Positions 1 through 8,485 are shown, counted from the stretch's first letter. The stretch: 64,000 nt of DNA from Mycolicibacterium sp. J2 (GCF_026240945.1 NZ_JAPFPY010000008.1:1-64000), one strand, 5' to 3'. Notes: a model not told the origin generated them from the sequence alone. Numbers and translations are program-made.

Positions 1-16
1 GCAATGTCAAGTGGTT

Positions 17-1262
17 GGGGAAACATTCAGGCTGTTTGGCTAATGAGGGCGGCAAGACGTTGGGCTGGGGTATCGAGGTCCAGGGTGGGCCTGGGCCGTG
101 TATTGAGTTTGTCTTGAACACGTTTGAGGTCAGCTCTGGTGTAACCGGCTAGGTCGGTGCCCTTTTCGAACCAATGCCGCAAGAGTCGGTTGGTGTTCTC
201 ATTGGTGCCGCGCTGCCAGGGCGAATGCGGATTGCAGAAGTAGACCGGCGCCTTGAGCTGCAGGTGGATGTGACGCCATTGAGCCATCTCAGAGCCACGG
301 TCCCAAGTGATCGAACGGCGTAGATGCTCGGGTAGCTCGCCCATCGCCGCGATCATCGCGGCGGCAACGGCCTCAGCAGTGTGATCGACCGGCAGATGCA
401 GCAAGATCGTGAACCGGGTGCTGCGCTCGACCAAGGTGCCGATCGCGCTGGTATTGCCGGCCCCCATGATCAGATCGCCTTCCCAGTGTCCAGGTACTGC
501 CCGGTCAGCAGCCTCGGCGGGTCGATCGCTGATGCGGAATTCCTCGCCGCTGGCGTAGACCCCGCGGGGACCACTGACCTGGCCACGCGTTTTTCGGGCC
601 GCCCGTTTGGTCGACAGACTCTTGTGCAGATCGGCACGAAGACTGCCACGGGTCTGGACGTACAGACTCTGGTAGATCGTTTCGTGGCTCACCTGCATCA
701 GCTTGTCAGCGGGATAATCTTGGGCCAACACCTGCGCAATCAACCGCGGGCTCCACCCGTCGTCCATCCACGCTTCGACCGCCGCGCACAGCTTCAGATC
801 ATCGAGCCTGAATGCCTTGGGCCGCTTGGCTTTATCCTCAGATCGAGCATGAGCCATCAACGCGTGATAGTCCCCGTCATCACCTCGGTTACGGCGGATC
901 TCTTTCCACACGACCGACCGGTCGCGACCGATCCGGCGCCCGATCTCGGCATAGCTCAACTCATCGTCGAGCCCACGCATGATCTCTACACGCTCAGCCA
1001 GGCTGATCCGATGCCCAGGCCCACCCGGCCGATCCTGCTCGATCACATCGGCGACACCGCCGCGCCGACCCGTCGTAAGCGTCATCCCACCAGCCTTATG
1101 CCACCACTGATGACCCAACCCGTGCGACACGCCCATCGCTATTTCAGCAGCCGTCACCGACTGCCCCCGACACACCCGATCAAGAAGCTCCCGCTTCAAT
1201 GCCCGCGACGCAGGGATCCCTCTCGGCACAGCAACCTCCAAAACCAGGAAATGTTGCCTTGA
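17..1262 (-). mobile_element. IS30-family insertion sequence
   Basis: A single transposase gene is bracketed by imperfect terminal inverted repeats. The left end (about 17-40) and the reverse complement of the right end (about 1239-1262) share GG.AACATT and a TTTGG block at the same offset, roughly half of 24 positions. The transposase stop codon lies inside the left repeat, a compact layout normal for IS30. The left flank is only 16 bases, so a target duplication cannot be checked. The right end abuts a membrane-protein frame with no start codon (1271-1549), which suggests the element landed in or next to that gene. Confidence 0.82.
27..1241 (-). CDS. IS30-family DDE transposase
   Basis: Cuts and rejoins the ends of its own element. 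The 404-residue protein has an N-terminal helix-turn-helix region (IRIGRDRSVVWKEIRRNRG, typical IS30) and a C-terminal DDE integrase core. The acidic residues are visible in HWEGDLIMG, ITWDRGSE and the E of GTNENTNRLLRHWF. Length is normal for the family. The frame opens with TTG at 1241; no better ATG lies nearby, and a GTG a few codons in is the alternative. It appears intact and is the only gene of the element. Confidence 0.93.
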   Translation of the reverse strand: MEVAVPRGIPASRALKRELLDRVCRGQSVTAAEIAMGVSHGLGHQWWHKAGGMTLTTGRRGGVADVIEQDRPGGPGHRISLAERVEIMRGLDDELSYAEIGRRIGRDRSVVWKEIRRNRGDDGDYHALMAHARSEDKAKRPKAFRLDDLKLCAAVEAWMDDGWSPRLIAQVLAQDYPADKLMQVSHETIYQSLYVQTRGSLRADLHKSLSTKRAARKTRGQVSGPRGVYASGEEFRISDRPAEAADRAVPGHWEGDLIMGAGNTSAIGTLVERSTRFTILLHLPVDHTAEAVAAAMIAAMGELPEHLRRSITWDRGSEMAQWRHIHLQLKAPVYFCNPHSPWQRGTNENTNRLLRHWFEKGTDLAGYTRADLKRVQDKLNTRPRPTLDLDTPAQRLAALISQTA

Positions 1263-1270
1263 CCGTATGA

Positions 1271-1549
1271 ATCCGCCCAGTCTTACTCGCTATCGCTGCG
1301 GCGATAACGCTCGACGTTCTCCTCAGCCCGGAATTCGCCGCAGACTTCGACGGTGGTTCCCACACCGCGCAGGTCTCCAGGGATGTGCACGTCGCGACCG
1401 GGTCGCTCATTGGTGGCGCGCTGACCTCGATCGCGGCCATCATTCGCGGCGGTGGCCACCGGGTGCGACCCGTCGGCATTCTGTTGCTCTTCCTCGGAGC
1501 CCCGAGTGTGTCGGTCCTGACACTGCCCCTGCTGGACTACTACGGCTGA
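1271..1549 (+). pseudogene. 5'-truncated membrane protein remnant beside the IS30 element
   Basis: This frame encodes about 92 residues with two hydrophobic stretches (IRPVLLAIAAAITLDVLL and VGILLLFLGAPSVSVL) and ends in TACGGCTGA. It has no ATG, GTG or TTG start. It is preceded by an in-frame TGA at 1268 and the IS30 end at about 1262. The composition looks like real coding sequence, unlike the overlapping frame that starts at 1267, which reads as arginine-rich shadow. I read it as the C-terminal part of an integral membrane protein whose front was lost when the element inserted. The family is not recognised. Confidence 0.55.
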
Positions 1550-1714
1550 TCACATCCAGATCTGCAGTTCGCTAATGCTGTGCCCGACCCCACACCGCAT
1601 CACGCGCAGCCGTGATTAAACGCCAGGTAAACGGGGTATCAACCGCGGGCCGGAACCGGTACGCGGGTACCGCAAAGTGCCGGCTGGTGGCGTCGACAGA
1701 AGGAGTGCTGACGG

Positions 1715-2005
1715 ATGGTTGTCCACGGGGTCAATTCGGGTGCAGTGGTCGGAGCGGACGAGCAGCGACTGCTCGCCGCCGCTGAGGGCGTCTTGTTGGC
1801 ACTTCGCCGTTACACCCCGCAAGCCGCCGGCGACGAACTCCGGACCGCTGCGCGCCGCCACGGTGTTCCGCTGTCGACGATCGCGCTGGCGTTGGTCGAC
1901 CTGGCCTCATGCCGCCCGGTGGAGGGCACGCCCGGCCCGGCTCATATTGCCGCGCAAGAGGAATGGGGCGCGTTGCTCGGCACCGCCGAGGCTGCCGCCG
2001 CTTAG
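1715..2005 (+). CDS. ANTAR-domain protein
   Basis: A 96-residue protein that is essentially one ANTAR RNA-binding domain. The segment from about residue 15 to 60 (AAEGVLLALRRYTPQAAGDE followed by LRTAARRHGVPLSTIALALV) matches the ANTAR three-helix pattern with its central Ala and aromatic positions. ANTAR proteins usually act as antiterminators by binding paired hexaloop hairpins in nascent RNA. No sensor (GAF or receiver) domain is attached, so an input would have to come from a partner. ATG at 1715 has a strong AGAAGGAG ribosome site at 1698-1705. It stands alone, 40 bases before the next gene. Confidence 0.8.
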   Translation: MVVHGVNSGAVVGADEQRLLAAAEGVLLALRRYTPQAAGDELRTAARRHGVPLSTIALALVDLASCRPVEGTPGPAHIAAQEEWGALLGTAEAAAA

Positions 2006-2045
2006 GTCGCGCACAGCCCGGGGACCTGCGGGCACAATGATCGCC

Positions 2046-2894
2046 ATGCGAGTTGCGGTTCTCGGAACGGGCGCCATGGGCGCCGGCATGGCGCAGTCCC
2101 TGCTACGCGAGGGCATCGAGGTCACTGTGTGGAACCGCACGCCCGAGCGGGCTCAGCGGTTGGCCGACGCGGGTGCCGAGGTGGCATCGCATCCCGCGGC
2201 GGCCGTCACCGGGGCAGACGTCGTCGTCGCCATCCTGTTCGACGCGGCGGCAACGCTTGACGTGATGGCGACCGCGCTGCCGGCGATGCCCGACCACGCC
2301 GTCTTCGTCCAATGCGCCACCATCGGTATCGACGGCGCCGCTCAGGCCGCCGCCGCTGCGGCAGAGCGGAATGTCGCGTTCCTGGACTGCCCGGTGTTGG
2401 GCACTAAAGGACCCGCTGAGCAGGGAAAGCTTGTGGTGCTGGCGTCGGGTGATCGGAGCTTGCTCGGTCGGGTGCAGCCGGCGTTCGACGCCATGGGAAC
2501 CAAGACGGTGTGGGCGGGCGACGAGCCGGGCATGGGTTCACGGCTCAAGCTGGCGTGCAACGCGTGGATTGCCACGCTGGCCGCGGCTGTGGGGCAGTCG
2601 TTCGCTCTGGCGAAAGGCCTTGGCGTCGACCAGCAGCTGATCTTGGACGCCTTTGACGGATCCGCGGCGGGTTCGCCCTATCTGCAAATGAAGGGGAAAG
2701 CGATCCTCGAATCGTCCTTGGCGCCGCAGTTCAGCGTCGACGGCGTGCGGAAGGACACCGGATTGATCCGTGAGGCGATCGTCGCTTCCGAGCTGTCGAC
2801 CGCGCTGGTCGACGGGGTCCGGGCGGCCTTCGACGCCGCGAGCGCGGCCGGGCATGGTGACGAGGACATGGCCGCGGTCTACTTCGGCTTCTGA
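2046..2894 (+). CDS. NAD(P)-dependent oxidoreductase, 3-hydroxyisobutyrate dehydrogenase family
   Basis: Cytosolic beta-hydroxyacid dehydrogenase; substrate not determined. The N-terminus has the Rossmann fingerprint VLGTGAMGAGMA and then VWNRTPERAQRL, the 6PGDH/HIBADH NADP(H)-binding style. The substrate signature DCPVLGTKGPAEQGKL is near residue 115, and the catalytic-lysine helix (LKLACNAWIATLAAA) near residue 165. The 282-residue length fits the family. ATG at 2046 is preferred because MRVAVLG begins right at the first beta strand; an in-frame ATG at 2037 would add three residues. The open frame runs far upstream but that part overlaps the ANTAR gene and is not coding. Confidence 0.88.
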   Translation: MRVAVLGTGAMGAGMAQSLLREGIEVTVWNRTPERAQRLADAGAEVASHPAAAVTGADVVVAILFDAAATLDVMATALPAMPDHAVFVQCATIGIDGAAQAAAAAAERNVAFLDCPVLGTKGPAEQGKLVVLASGDRSLLGRVQPAFDAMGTKTVWAGDEPGMGSRLKLACNAWIATLAAAVGQSFALAKGLGVDQQLILDAFDGSAAGSPYLQMKGKAILESSLAPQFSVDGVRKDTGLIREAIVASELSTALVDGVRAAFDAASAAGHGDEDMAAVYFGF

Positions 2895-2918
2895 CGGCAG
2901 CTGCGATCGCTCGGACCC

Positions 2919-3182
2919 TCAATCCGGAATCACGGTGACTGCGCAGCGGATTCCGGGTGCTCGGCTCAACCGCGCGTCCGCCGTTACCAATGGACAGTCC
3001 AATGCTTCGGCCAGGGCGACGTACATCGCGTCATAGGTCGTCACGGTGTCGCGAAGCTCGCACACCCGCTCCAACAGCGGAGCTGCGGCGTAGCGGGTGA
3101 TCCCCAGCCGCGCCCACACGTCGATGACCCTACGTGCATCGCTCAGTGCAAGCGCACCATCGGCTATCTGTCGGCGAAGGGC
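2919..3182 (-). pseudogene. VapC-type PIN-domain toxin, 5'-truncated remnant
   Basis: The last 87 residues of this frame are a clear C-terminal half of a mycobacterial VapC: helix ALRRQIADGALALSDARRV, then TTYDAMYVALAEALDCPLVT and the acidic end strand TADARLSRAPGI. The N-terminal half carrying the first PIN aspartate (normally VxDAS) is missing. Upstream of about 3185 the frame turns into sequence read antisense through the next gene. No vapB-like antitoxin is adjacent. A functional RNase is therefore not expected; this is the scar of a deleted toxin-antitoxin module. Confidence 0.7.
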
Positions 3183-3263
3183 GCCTGATGACGGGTCTGC
3201 GCTGAGCCGATAGTCACAAATGGGTAACCTCGACCGGAGAGTCGATGGATCAGGGGGAACTCC

Positions 3264-4322
3264 ATGAGCCTCGTACTGGGCCTTTCGGTGACGACGAGGG
3301 ATGTTCGCGGTGAGCTGGTTGACGGTGCCACCGGCCAGGGCGAGCACCTGGACCGCATCGTGCTCGATGCCGCCGACGTGGAGGATTACCTGGCCACCTT
3401 GCCCGCCGACGAAGATCTGCACGCCGTCGGACTGACCTGGACGCCCGACGCCGAGTCGGCCGCCATCAAGGTTCGCGAGGCCCTCGACGTCTACAGCGGG
3501 GGAGCACCCGTGGTGGCCGTCCGCGAGGTCGAGGCCACCGAGGCGTTGGCTCGCGGTATCGCCGAGATGACCGGCCACGATTTCTTGGTCGTGTGCATCG
3601 TCGAGCCCGGTTCGGCGACAGTCGCGACGGTGGACGGATTCAGTGTGGCCGTCGAGCAGATCGAGCGGATGGACGCCGCGACCCTGATCGACCGGGTGTG
3701 TGCCGTGGTGCGCAGCGCGCGGCCTAGCCCTGACGTGGTGTTCGTCCTGGGCTCCGAGGATGCCGACGAGCTGGTGACGGCGCTGCAGCAGGAAACGGAT
3801 CGCCCGGTGCTCACGGCAACCGAGGCGGATTTCGCCCTGACGCGGGGTGCCGCCCTGGCGTCGGCTTATGCCGCGAGCCTGCCCCAACCGGAGCCCCGCG
3901 CGCGCCGGTTCACCCGGGTCCGGCTGCTGACGTCGGCGCTGGGTATCGCGAGCGTGGCGTTCGTGGTGGCGTTGTCGGTCGTGATCGGATCACTTGGGTT
4001 GCCGGAACGCGGCGAGCGATCGACCGAGCCCGTCGCCGCGTCGGCGCCGACCAACGATCCAGCGCCCCCGTCGCCGGGCTACCTTTCAGTCCGCGAGCAG
4101 GCGCGCGAACCATTCGCATTGATGAATGTGTCTGTCCCGCAAGCACCTCCACCGGTATCTGCGCCCGAGCCTGCCGCGCCACCGTCCGCCCCCGAACCCG
4201 CCGCGCCGGCCAACGTGTCACCGGCCCCGCCGGTCTACGTTCCGCCGGCGGCCCCGCCACCTCAGCCGCGGCTGCGTGACCGGATTTTGGACAAGATCCC
4301 GATCATCGGCCGGTTCCGCTAG
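3264..4322 (+). CDS. DUF7159-like mycobacterial membrane-anchored protein
   Basis: A 352-residue protein of unknown function. Residues 1-210 form a soluble alpha/beta region starting with a short strand (MSLVLGLSVTT) and ending in a helix DFALTRGAALASAYA that resembles the last helix of actin-like/Hsp70 ATPase folds. A transmembrane helix follows at about 222-245 (TSALGIASVAFVVALSVVIG). The rest is a proline/alanine-rich extracytoplasmic tail closing with a basic end (RLRDRILDKIPIIGRFR). The layout matches proteins grouped under DUF7159 in mycobacteria; the family name is from memory. The gene stands alone and converges on the EamA gene three bases away. Confidence 0.72.
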   Translation: MSLVLGLSVTTRDVRGELVDGATGQGEHLDRIVLDAADVEDYLATLPADEDLHAVGLTWTPDAESAAIKVREALDVYSGGAPVVAVREVEATEALARGIAEMTGHDFLVVCIVEPGSATVATVDGFSVAVEQIERMDAATLIDRVCAVVRSARPSPDVVFVLGSEDADELVTALQQETDRPVLTATEADFALTRGAALASAYAASLPQPEPRARRFTRVRLLTSALGIASVAFVVALSVVIGSLGLPERGERSTEPVAASAPTNDPAPPSPGYLSVREQAREPFALMNVSVPQAPPPVSAPEPAAPPSAPEPAAPANVSPAPPVYVPPAAPPPQPRLRDRILDKIPIIGRFR

Positions 4323-4325
4323 GGC

Positions 4326-5282
4326 TCAGCTCTCCGGGAGCGGGGATTCCCCGGCGCCGAGTCCATTCAACGGGTGTTGCGCCGCGGCGGTCGGCTCTGC
4401 GCGTCGGCCGGTGATAAACGGTACGGCGGCGCAGGCAATGAGAATCACCGCCACACCGATCCACTGGCTCGGTCCCAACCGCTCGCCCAAAAGTATTGCC
4501 GCCAGGGCGATCCCGATGACCGGTTCGAGGGCGCCGAGCAGACTCAACGGCACCGACCCCAGAGTGCGCACGGCATAGAGCGCCCCACCCATGCCGATGG
4601 TCATCAACACGATGCCTTGGATGGCAGCCACCATCCAGACGCTCATCGGCACCGCGAAGTGATCGTCCGCCACGACGGCGACGACGGCGGTGGTCACCGT
4701 CGAACCGAAGGTCACCAATCCGGACGCCGCGACGGTCCCCACGTGGGGCACCCACCGCTCGCCCAACACCAGGTAACCGGCGTAACCCGCGGCGCTCAGC
4801 AAAGCCAGACCAACGGCGGCAAGGGAAACCGATCCCGATCCGGCCCCGCCGACCATGACCAACCCGGCGATCGCGGTGCACGCCAACACGATCAATACCT
4901 TGGGCACCGGCGCACGGTCACGCAGCCATACCAGCGCGATCACGATGAGGGGGCAGACGTTCACGACGATGACCGGTATCTGCGCACCGCCGCGTTCGAC
5001 GGCCATGAAGAAGGCGAGCACCTGAGCTCCGAACAGCGGACCGCACAGCAGCAGTAGACATGCCGCCGGCCGCCAGGGCAATCGCCGGGCTCGGCCGGTC
5101 AGTAGCCACAGCGCGGCGATGACGGCCGTGCCTAGGACACCTCGGAGAGTGAGCAGTACAGCAGGGCTCGTGCCGTCTCGGTAGGCGAACACCGCCGCCA
5201 CCGCCATCGAACCGTAGGCCAGTGCCGACGCCGCGCCGGCTGCCCAGCCGCGCCGTGTAAGGCGCGCGAGATCGTGACCCAC
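4326..5282 (-). CDS. EamA/DMT-family transporter
   Basis: Inner-membrane metabolite exporter of the drug/metabolite transporter superfamily. The 318 residues contain ten predicted membrane helices arranged as two EamA repeats (about residues 12-145 and 155-295). The second repeat carries the typical LLGALEPVIGIALAAILLGERL motif. RhtA-type amino-acid or metabolite efflux is common in this family, but the substrate is not predictable. The cytosolic tail is short and disordered. The gene is monocistronic and convergent with its upstream neighbour. Confidence 0.88.
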   Translation of the reverse strand: MGHDLARLTRRGWAAGAASALAYGSMAVAAVFAYRDGTSPAVLLTLRGVLGTAVIAALWLLTGRARRLPWRPAACLLLLCGPLFGAQVLAFFMAVERGGAQIPVIVVNVCPLIVIALVWLRDRAPVPKVLIVLACTAIAGLVMVGGAGSGSVSLAAVGLALLSAAGYAGYLVLGERWVPHVGTVAASGLVTFGSTVTTAVVAVVADDHFAVPMSVWMVAAIQGIVLMTIGMGGALYAVRTLGSVPLSLLGALEPVIGIALAAILLGERLGPSQWIGVAVILIACAAVPFITGRRAEPTAAAQHPLNGLGAGESPLPES

Positions 5283-5386
5283 CGGGCGCCTTTCCGTCGC
5301 TTATGCAGCACCGAGCCGACGACGTTGTACAGGCTGATCTTGCGTGCGCAAAGACTACTGCCTCGGCAGAGGAGCGTTCCTAGGAG

Positions 5387-5905
5387 TCAGACCTTGGGCA
5401 GCCAGCCCGACCATGCTGGCGACAGGATGAATCCGCGGCCCTGATCGTCCTTGCAGGCAGTGGTTCGAGCGTCGTCCACGCCGCAGATCATGCCATTGAA
5501 GGTGATGGAGTGAAACGGCGGAAGAGTCTTGATGGGTTGATCCCTGAAGGTTCCATTCGTCGAGATCGGATTGCCTGTCTTCTTCAACCCCGTCAGGGTG
5601 CCGATCCAATTGGCGCCATTGAGCCCTTTGTCCGGATCCGTCACGACAGGTGGCACTCCGGGGAAGTTATTTCCCGTGCACTGGGCTTGTTCGATAACGA
5701 AGTTGCACGAAATCCCATCCGGTGTCGAGAACACCACCATGTTCGAGGGAATACCCGGGGTGGTGGTGTCGATGGTGTACTCGGCCGCATTAACCGGCAT
5801 GAAGGTAGTGAAATCCGGGAATGCCGGCGTGTCGGCGTGTGCTTCGGCTCCCTGGACTCCGCCAAATATTGCTGCGGCGGCCACCAGCTGGATGGCACAT
5901 CTCAT
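5387..5905 (-). CDS. Secreted mycobacterial protein, paralogue A
   Basis: A 172-residue exported protein of unknown function. It has a signal peptide (MRCAIQLVAAAAIFGGVQGA, cleavage near AEAHA-DT) and then a mature domain. Four cysteines (CNF, QAQCTG, ICGVDD, ACKDDQ) probably form two disulfides. The conserved blocks DTPAFPDFTTF, TPDGISCNF and [17 protein letters not shown] are shared with the gene at 6033-6551. ATG at 5905 is chosen because it opens the signal peptide and gives exactly the same length as the paralogue. Together with the intervening fragment it shows local gene duplication. Confidence 0.78.
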   Translation of the reverse strand: MRCAIQLVAAAAIFGGVQGAEAHADTPAFPDFTTFMPVNAAEYTIDTTTPGIPSNMVVFSTPDGISCNFVIEQAQCTGNNFPGVPPVVTDPDKGLNGANWIGTLTGLKKTGNPISTNGTFRDQPIKTLPPFHSITFNGMICGVDDARTTACKDDQGRGFILSPAWSGWLPKV

Positions 5906-5912
5906 CCCGCTC

Positions 5913-6031
5913 CTAAACTCTCGGCATCCAGCCCGACCATGTCGGAGACAGGATGAATCCCCGGCCTTGAGCGTCTTTACAGACGGTGTTGCTTTTATCG
6001 TCGACAGACGGCGCCTCCGACTGTGTGAACG
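5913..6031 (-). pseudogene. C-terminal fragment of a third secreted paralogue
   Basis: Between the two intact paralogues, the minus strand encodes [20 protein letters not shown] followed by [10 protein letters not shown] and a stop at 5913-5915. This aligns residue for residue with the C-termini of both neighbours. Just upstream the expected CGVDD block is broken: about five bases appear deleted, so the reading frame is lost. Only about 40 codons remain and there is no start. This is a decayed tandem copy, not a gene. Confidence 0.72.
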
Positions 6032-6032
6032 C

Positions 6033-6551
6033 CTAAACCTTCGGTAACCAGCCGGACCCTTGCGCAGAGAGGACAAACCCGCGCCCTTTCGAGTCTTTGC
6101 ATGCGGTGGTTCCTCTGTCATCGACGCCGCAGATCGCGCCGAAGGCGGCGATCGAGTGAAGCGGCAACAACGTCTTGATGTTCTGGCCGTTCAACGGATT
6201 GGGTACGGCTCCTTCGGAGGTTTGTTTCAAGCCCGTCAGTGTGCCGATCCAGTTGACCCGGTTGAGATTTCTCGAAGGGTCAGACGCTGCCGGAGGTATC
6301 GAGGGCAAGTTGTTCCCACTGCATTGCGCTTGCAAGGAAGTGATATTGCAGATCACGCCGTCGGGAGTGACGAAGTAGATCTGGGAGCTGGGCATACCCG
6401 GCGTTGTGGTGTCGATGCTGTAGTCGGCTACGTCGACAGGCGTGTAAGCGCTGACATCGGGGAAGCGCGGAGTGTCTGCCGCTGCTGTGCATACGCCGAA
6501 TGCGGCGACGCCGGTGGTTGCGGCCGCAACAGCGAGGGCTTTGGCGATCAT
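6033..6551 (-). CDS. Secreted mycobacterial protein, paralogue B
   Basis: A 172-residue exported protein, the intact partner of the gene at 5387-5905. The signal peptide is MIAKALAVAAATTGVAAFGV with cleavage near AAADT-PRF. The mature part keeps the four cysteines (CNITS, QAQCSG, ICGVDD, ACKDSK), the NWIGTLTGLKQT block and the GSGWLPKV C-terminus. ATG at 6551 is preferred over upstream in-frame starts, which would add a polar extension in front of the signal sequence. No enzymatic motif is visible; a structural or host/environment-facing role is possible. Confidence 0.78.
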   Translation of the reverse strand: MIAKALAVAAATTGVAAFGVCTAAADTPRFPDVSAYTPVDVADYSIDTTTPGMPSSQIYFVTPDGVICNITSLQAQCSGNNLPSIPPAASDPSRNLNRVNWIGTLTGLKQTSEGAVPNPLNGQNIKTLLPLHSIAAFGAICGVDDRGTTACKDSKGRGFVLSAQGSGWLPKV

Positions 6552-6592
6552 GCTTGTCCTATCGGTACGGAAGACGGATGCGTTAGCAGTTG

Positions 6593-8176
6593 TCAACGGT
6601 TCGGATTCACCTGGAATTGCTCGACGACGTAAGGGTTGCCAGTGCTGGTGTTCCACTGACTGACCAGAATGCCCATGTTGTTCAGGGTCGAACCCGGCAG
6701 AATGTAGCCCCCGTAGTTCTGTGGGTACTTCCCGGGAATCGGCTGATCCCAGTGGCCGCCAGGCGCTACCACCGTCGGCGGCGCGGTGTTGAAGATCTCA
6801 GTCGGCATGCCGCTGCCTACGTACACCTCGGTCGCCCCAGTTGTGGCATTGAAGCCGGACAGGACAGGGCGGCCCTCGATCTCCCGCATACTCAACTCGC
6901 CGAACGGACCACGACTTATCGGGACGGCAGGTTCGCCATGGCCACCAAAAGTCTGGCCATTCCAAGGCTGCCAGGCATCTCGGTTGAAAATCTGATCCGG
7001 ATCGACGCGATACATGGTGATGGGCTGATTGCGGTCAAAACCGTCGGCGGCGATGTAGACTTTCCCATCGCTCGCCTGATACCCACTGACCTGCGTCGGT
7101 GCTGCGGTGGGATCGCTGATGACAGGCGGCTGTCCTGGTCCGGCGGCGACGTTAGGCACCGATGACCACGGTCGGTAGCTACCCTCCACCGGCACCCAGC
7201 CTTTCGACGGGTCGTTGGTCACCTTGACCAGCCAGGAGCCGCCCTTCGGGGCTAGCCCCTCGCCGGTGTTGGTACCGGCCACCATCATGTAGGTGTCTTT
7301 CCCGACGGTGATGCTGCCAGCGGGCAGGGAGTTGTTCGCACCCGCTTTCACCGCTTCGGGAGGCAGGGGGAACAGCACGTTTTTCCCGTCTGGCCCGGTC
7401 AGCGGTGTCCCGAAATGCGCCTTACCCTGCGAGTCGAAGCTCACCGGCACGGCCACCGACGGATAGTGCGTGCCCTCGCCCTGCTTGCCGCCAGAGTACG
7501 AATCACCCAGGATGGCGACTTTCGACCCGTCGGGAAGCGTGATCACCTCACCAAGATCGGCCGCATTGATCCCGTCGATCGGAGCGCCGGTACCCGCGAC
7601 CGGCCCCAGATTGCGCGATTCACCGGGCTGCAGCGGCCCGAGATCCGGCGTCGTCATCGGAGTCGGCGCCGGCTCCGGCAGCCCCGACGCCTTCGCGATC
7701 GCCTTGGCGAGTTCATCGTCGATCCGCTCGCCCTCGATGATCGCGTCGGCGATCCGTGCCTTGACCTCGGCGATCTTCTCCGACACCTTCGTCTGGGTTT
7801 CGGCGTCCATGTAGTCGTAACTCGGCGGGGGACTGACCGAGTTGGTGGCCGGGTCTACATTCACCGCTGGCGCCTCGGCCGCGAAATTGAGGATGTCCTT
7901 GACCTTGTTGGCCAGCGCGTCGGCTTCCTGATGCGCGGTGTCGATCAGCGTGGCGGCCGCCTTGATCCGCTCGGCCTGCTTGTCGTGATCGGCCGCCGTC
8001 GAGAACACCGCCTGCCGCGCGGTATCGCCGGACTCGCCGTCCCAGTCCGAGGCCTGCATCGCCGAGCGCAGAAAGTCGGCGGAATCGGCGTGATTGGTCG
8101 CCACGTCATGGGCGGCCTTGCCCAGGTCACCGATCTCGGGTGGCCAGTTGAGCAGCTCCTGAAGGGTGAGCGCCAC
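6593..8176 (-). CDS. WXG100-like N-terminus fused to DUF4185-like domain
   Basis: A 527-residue protein. Residues 1-110 are a two-helix hairpin with W-D-G at the turn (ASDWDGESGD), followed by helices rich in Ala and Asp, as in WXG100/type VII secretion substrates. A proline-rich linker follows (about 110-200). The C-terminal part (about 205-520) has DGSKVAILGDSY, DTYMMVAGTNTG and repeated short strand blocks ending in W, like the five-bladed-propeller-type DUF4185 family. No classical signal peptide exists, so export would be through an ESX system. It lies three bases downstream of the EspC-like gene and is surely co-transcribed with it. Confidence 0.72.
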   Translation of the reverse strand: MALTLQELLNWPPEIGDLGKAAHDVATNHADSADFLRSAMQASDWDGESGDTARQAVFSTAADHDKQAERIKAAATLIDTAHQEADALANKVKDILNFAAEAPAVNVDPATNSVSPPPSYDYMDAETQTKVSEKIAEVKARIADAIIEGERIDDELAKAIAKASGLPEPAPTPMTTPDLGPLQPGESRNLGPVAGTGAPIDGINAADLGEVITLPDGSKVAILGDSYSGGKQGEGTHYPSVAVPVSFDSQGKAHFGTPLTGPDGKNVLFPLPPEAVKAGANNSLPAGSITVGKDTYMMVAGTNTGEGLAPKGGSWLVKVTNDPSKGWVPVEGSYRPWSSVPNVAAGPGQPPVISDPTAAPTQVSGYQASDGKVYIAADGFDRNQPITMYRVDPDQIFNRDAWQPWNGQTFGGHGEPAVPISRGPFGELSMREIEGRPVLSGFNATTGATEVYVGSGMPTEIFNTAPPTVVAPGGHWDQPIPGKYPQNYGGYILPGSTLNNMGILVSQWNTSTGNPYVVEQFQVNPNR

Positions 8177-8179
8177 GAG

Positions 8180-8485
8180 CTACAGGTCGCGCCCGGCTGC
8201 CTCGATATCCTCGGCAGCACCACTGTCGGTCGTCGTGTAAGCCCGCGCGGCCGCCCGGTGACCCTCGGCATGCTTCTGGTGATGTGCCGCGAACTGGGTG
8301 GCCGAGGTCTGCCACTCACTCAGCATCGCCGACAACGCGGCGGCAGCCTTGCTTGCTCCGAGCGCGACCCCGCCCGCGCGGGACTGAGCTTGGGTGTGCG
8401 TCGCCGTGAACGACTCGGCGTGACTGCTCAGCGACTCCGCGGTCACCTGCAACTGGGCCGGGTCGACCCGCAATGCCTTTGCCAT
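8180..8485 (-). CDS. EspC-like type VII secretion target (DUF2580 type)
   Basis: A 101-residue helical-hairpin protein of the EspC/WXG100 superfamily. The first helix starts MAKALRVDPAQLQ, the turn carries W58 (SEWQTSATQF), and the C-terminus holds Y83-T-T-T-D87. That YxxxD sequence is the general secretion motif recognised by ESX machinery. It is the first gene of a two-gene unit with the larger WXG-like/DUF4185-like protein, a natural heterodimer arrangement for ESX export. No ESX core component lies in the window, so the pair must use a system encoded elsewhere. Confidence 0.8.
   Translation of the reverse strand: MAKALRVDPAQLQVTAESLSSHAESFTATHTQAQSRAGGVALGASKAAAALSAMLSEWQTSATQFAAHHQKHAEGHRAAARAYTTTDSGAAEDIEAAGRDL

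Noticed and set aside
381..1262. Long open frame on the plus strand opposite the IS30 transposase
   Set aside because: Exact antisense of a clear DDE transposase; its product has no recognisable domain and is rich in Arg/His/Pro as expected for a shadow.
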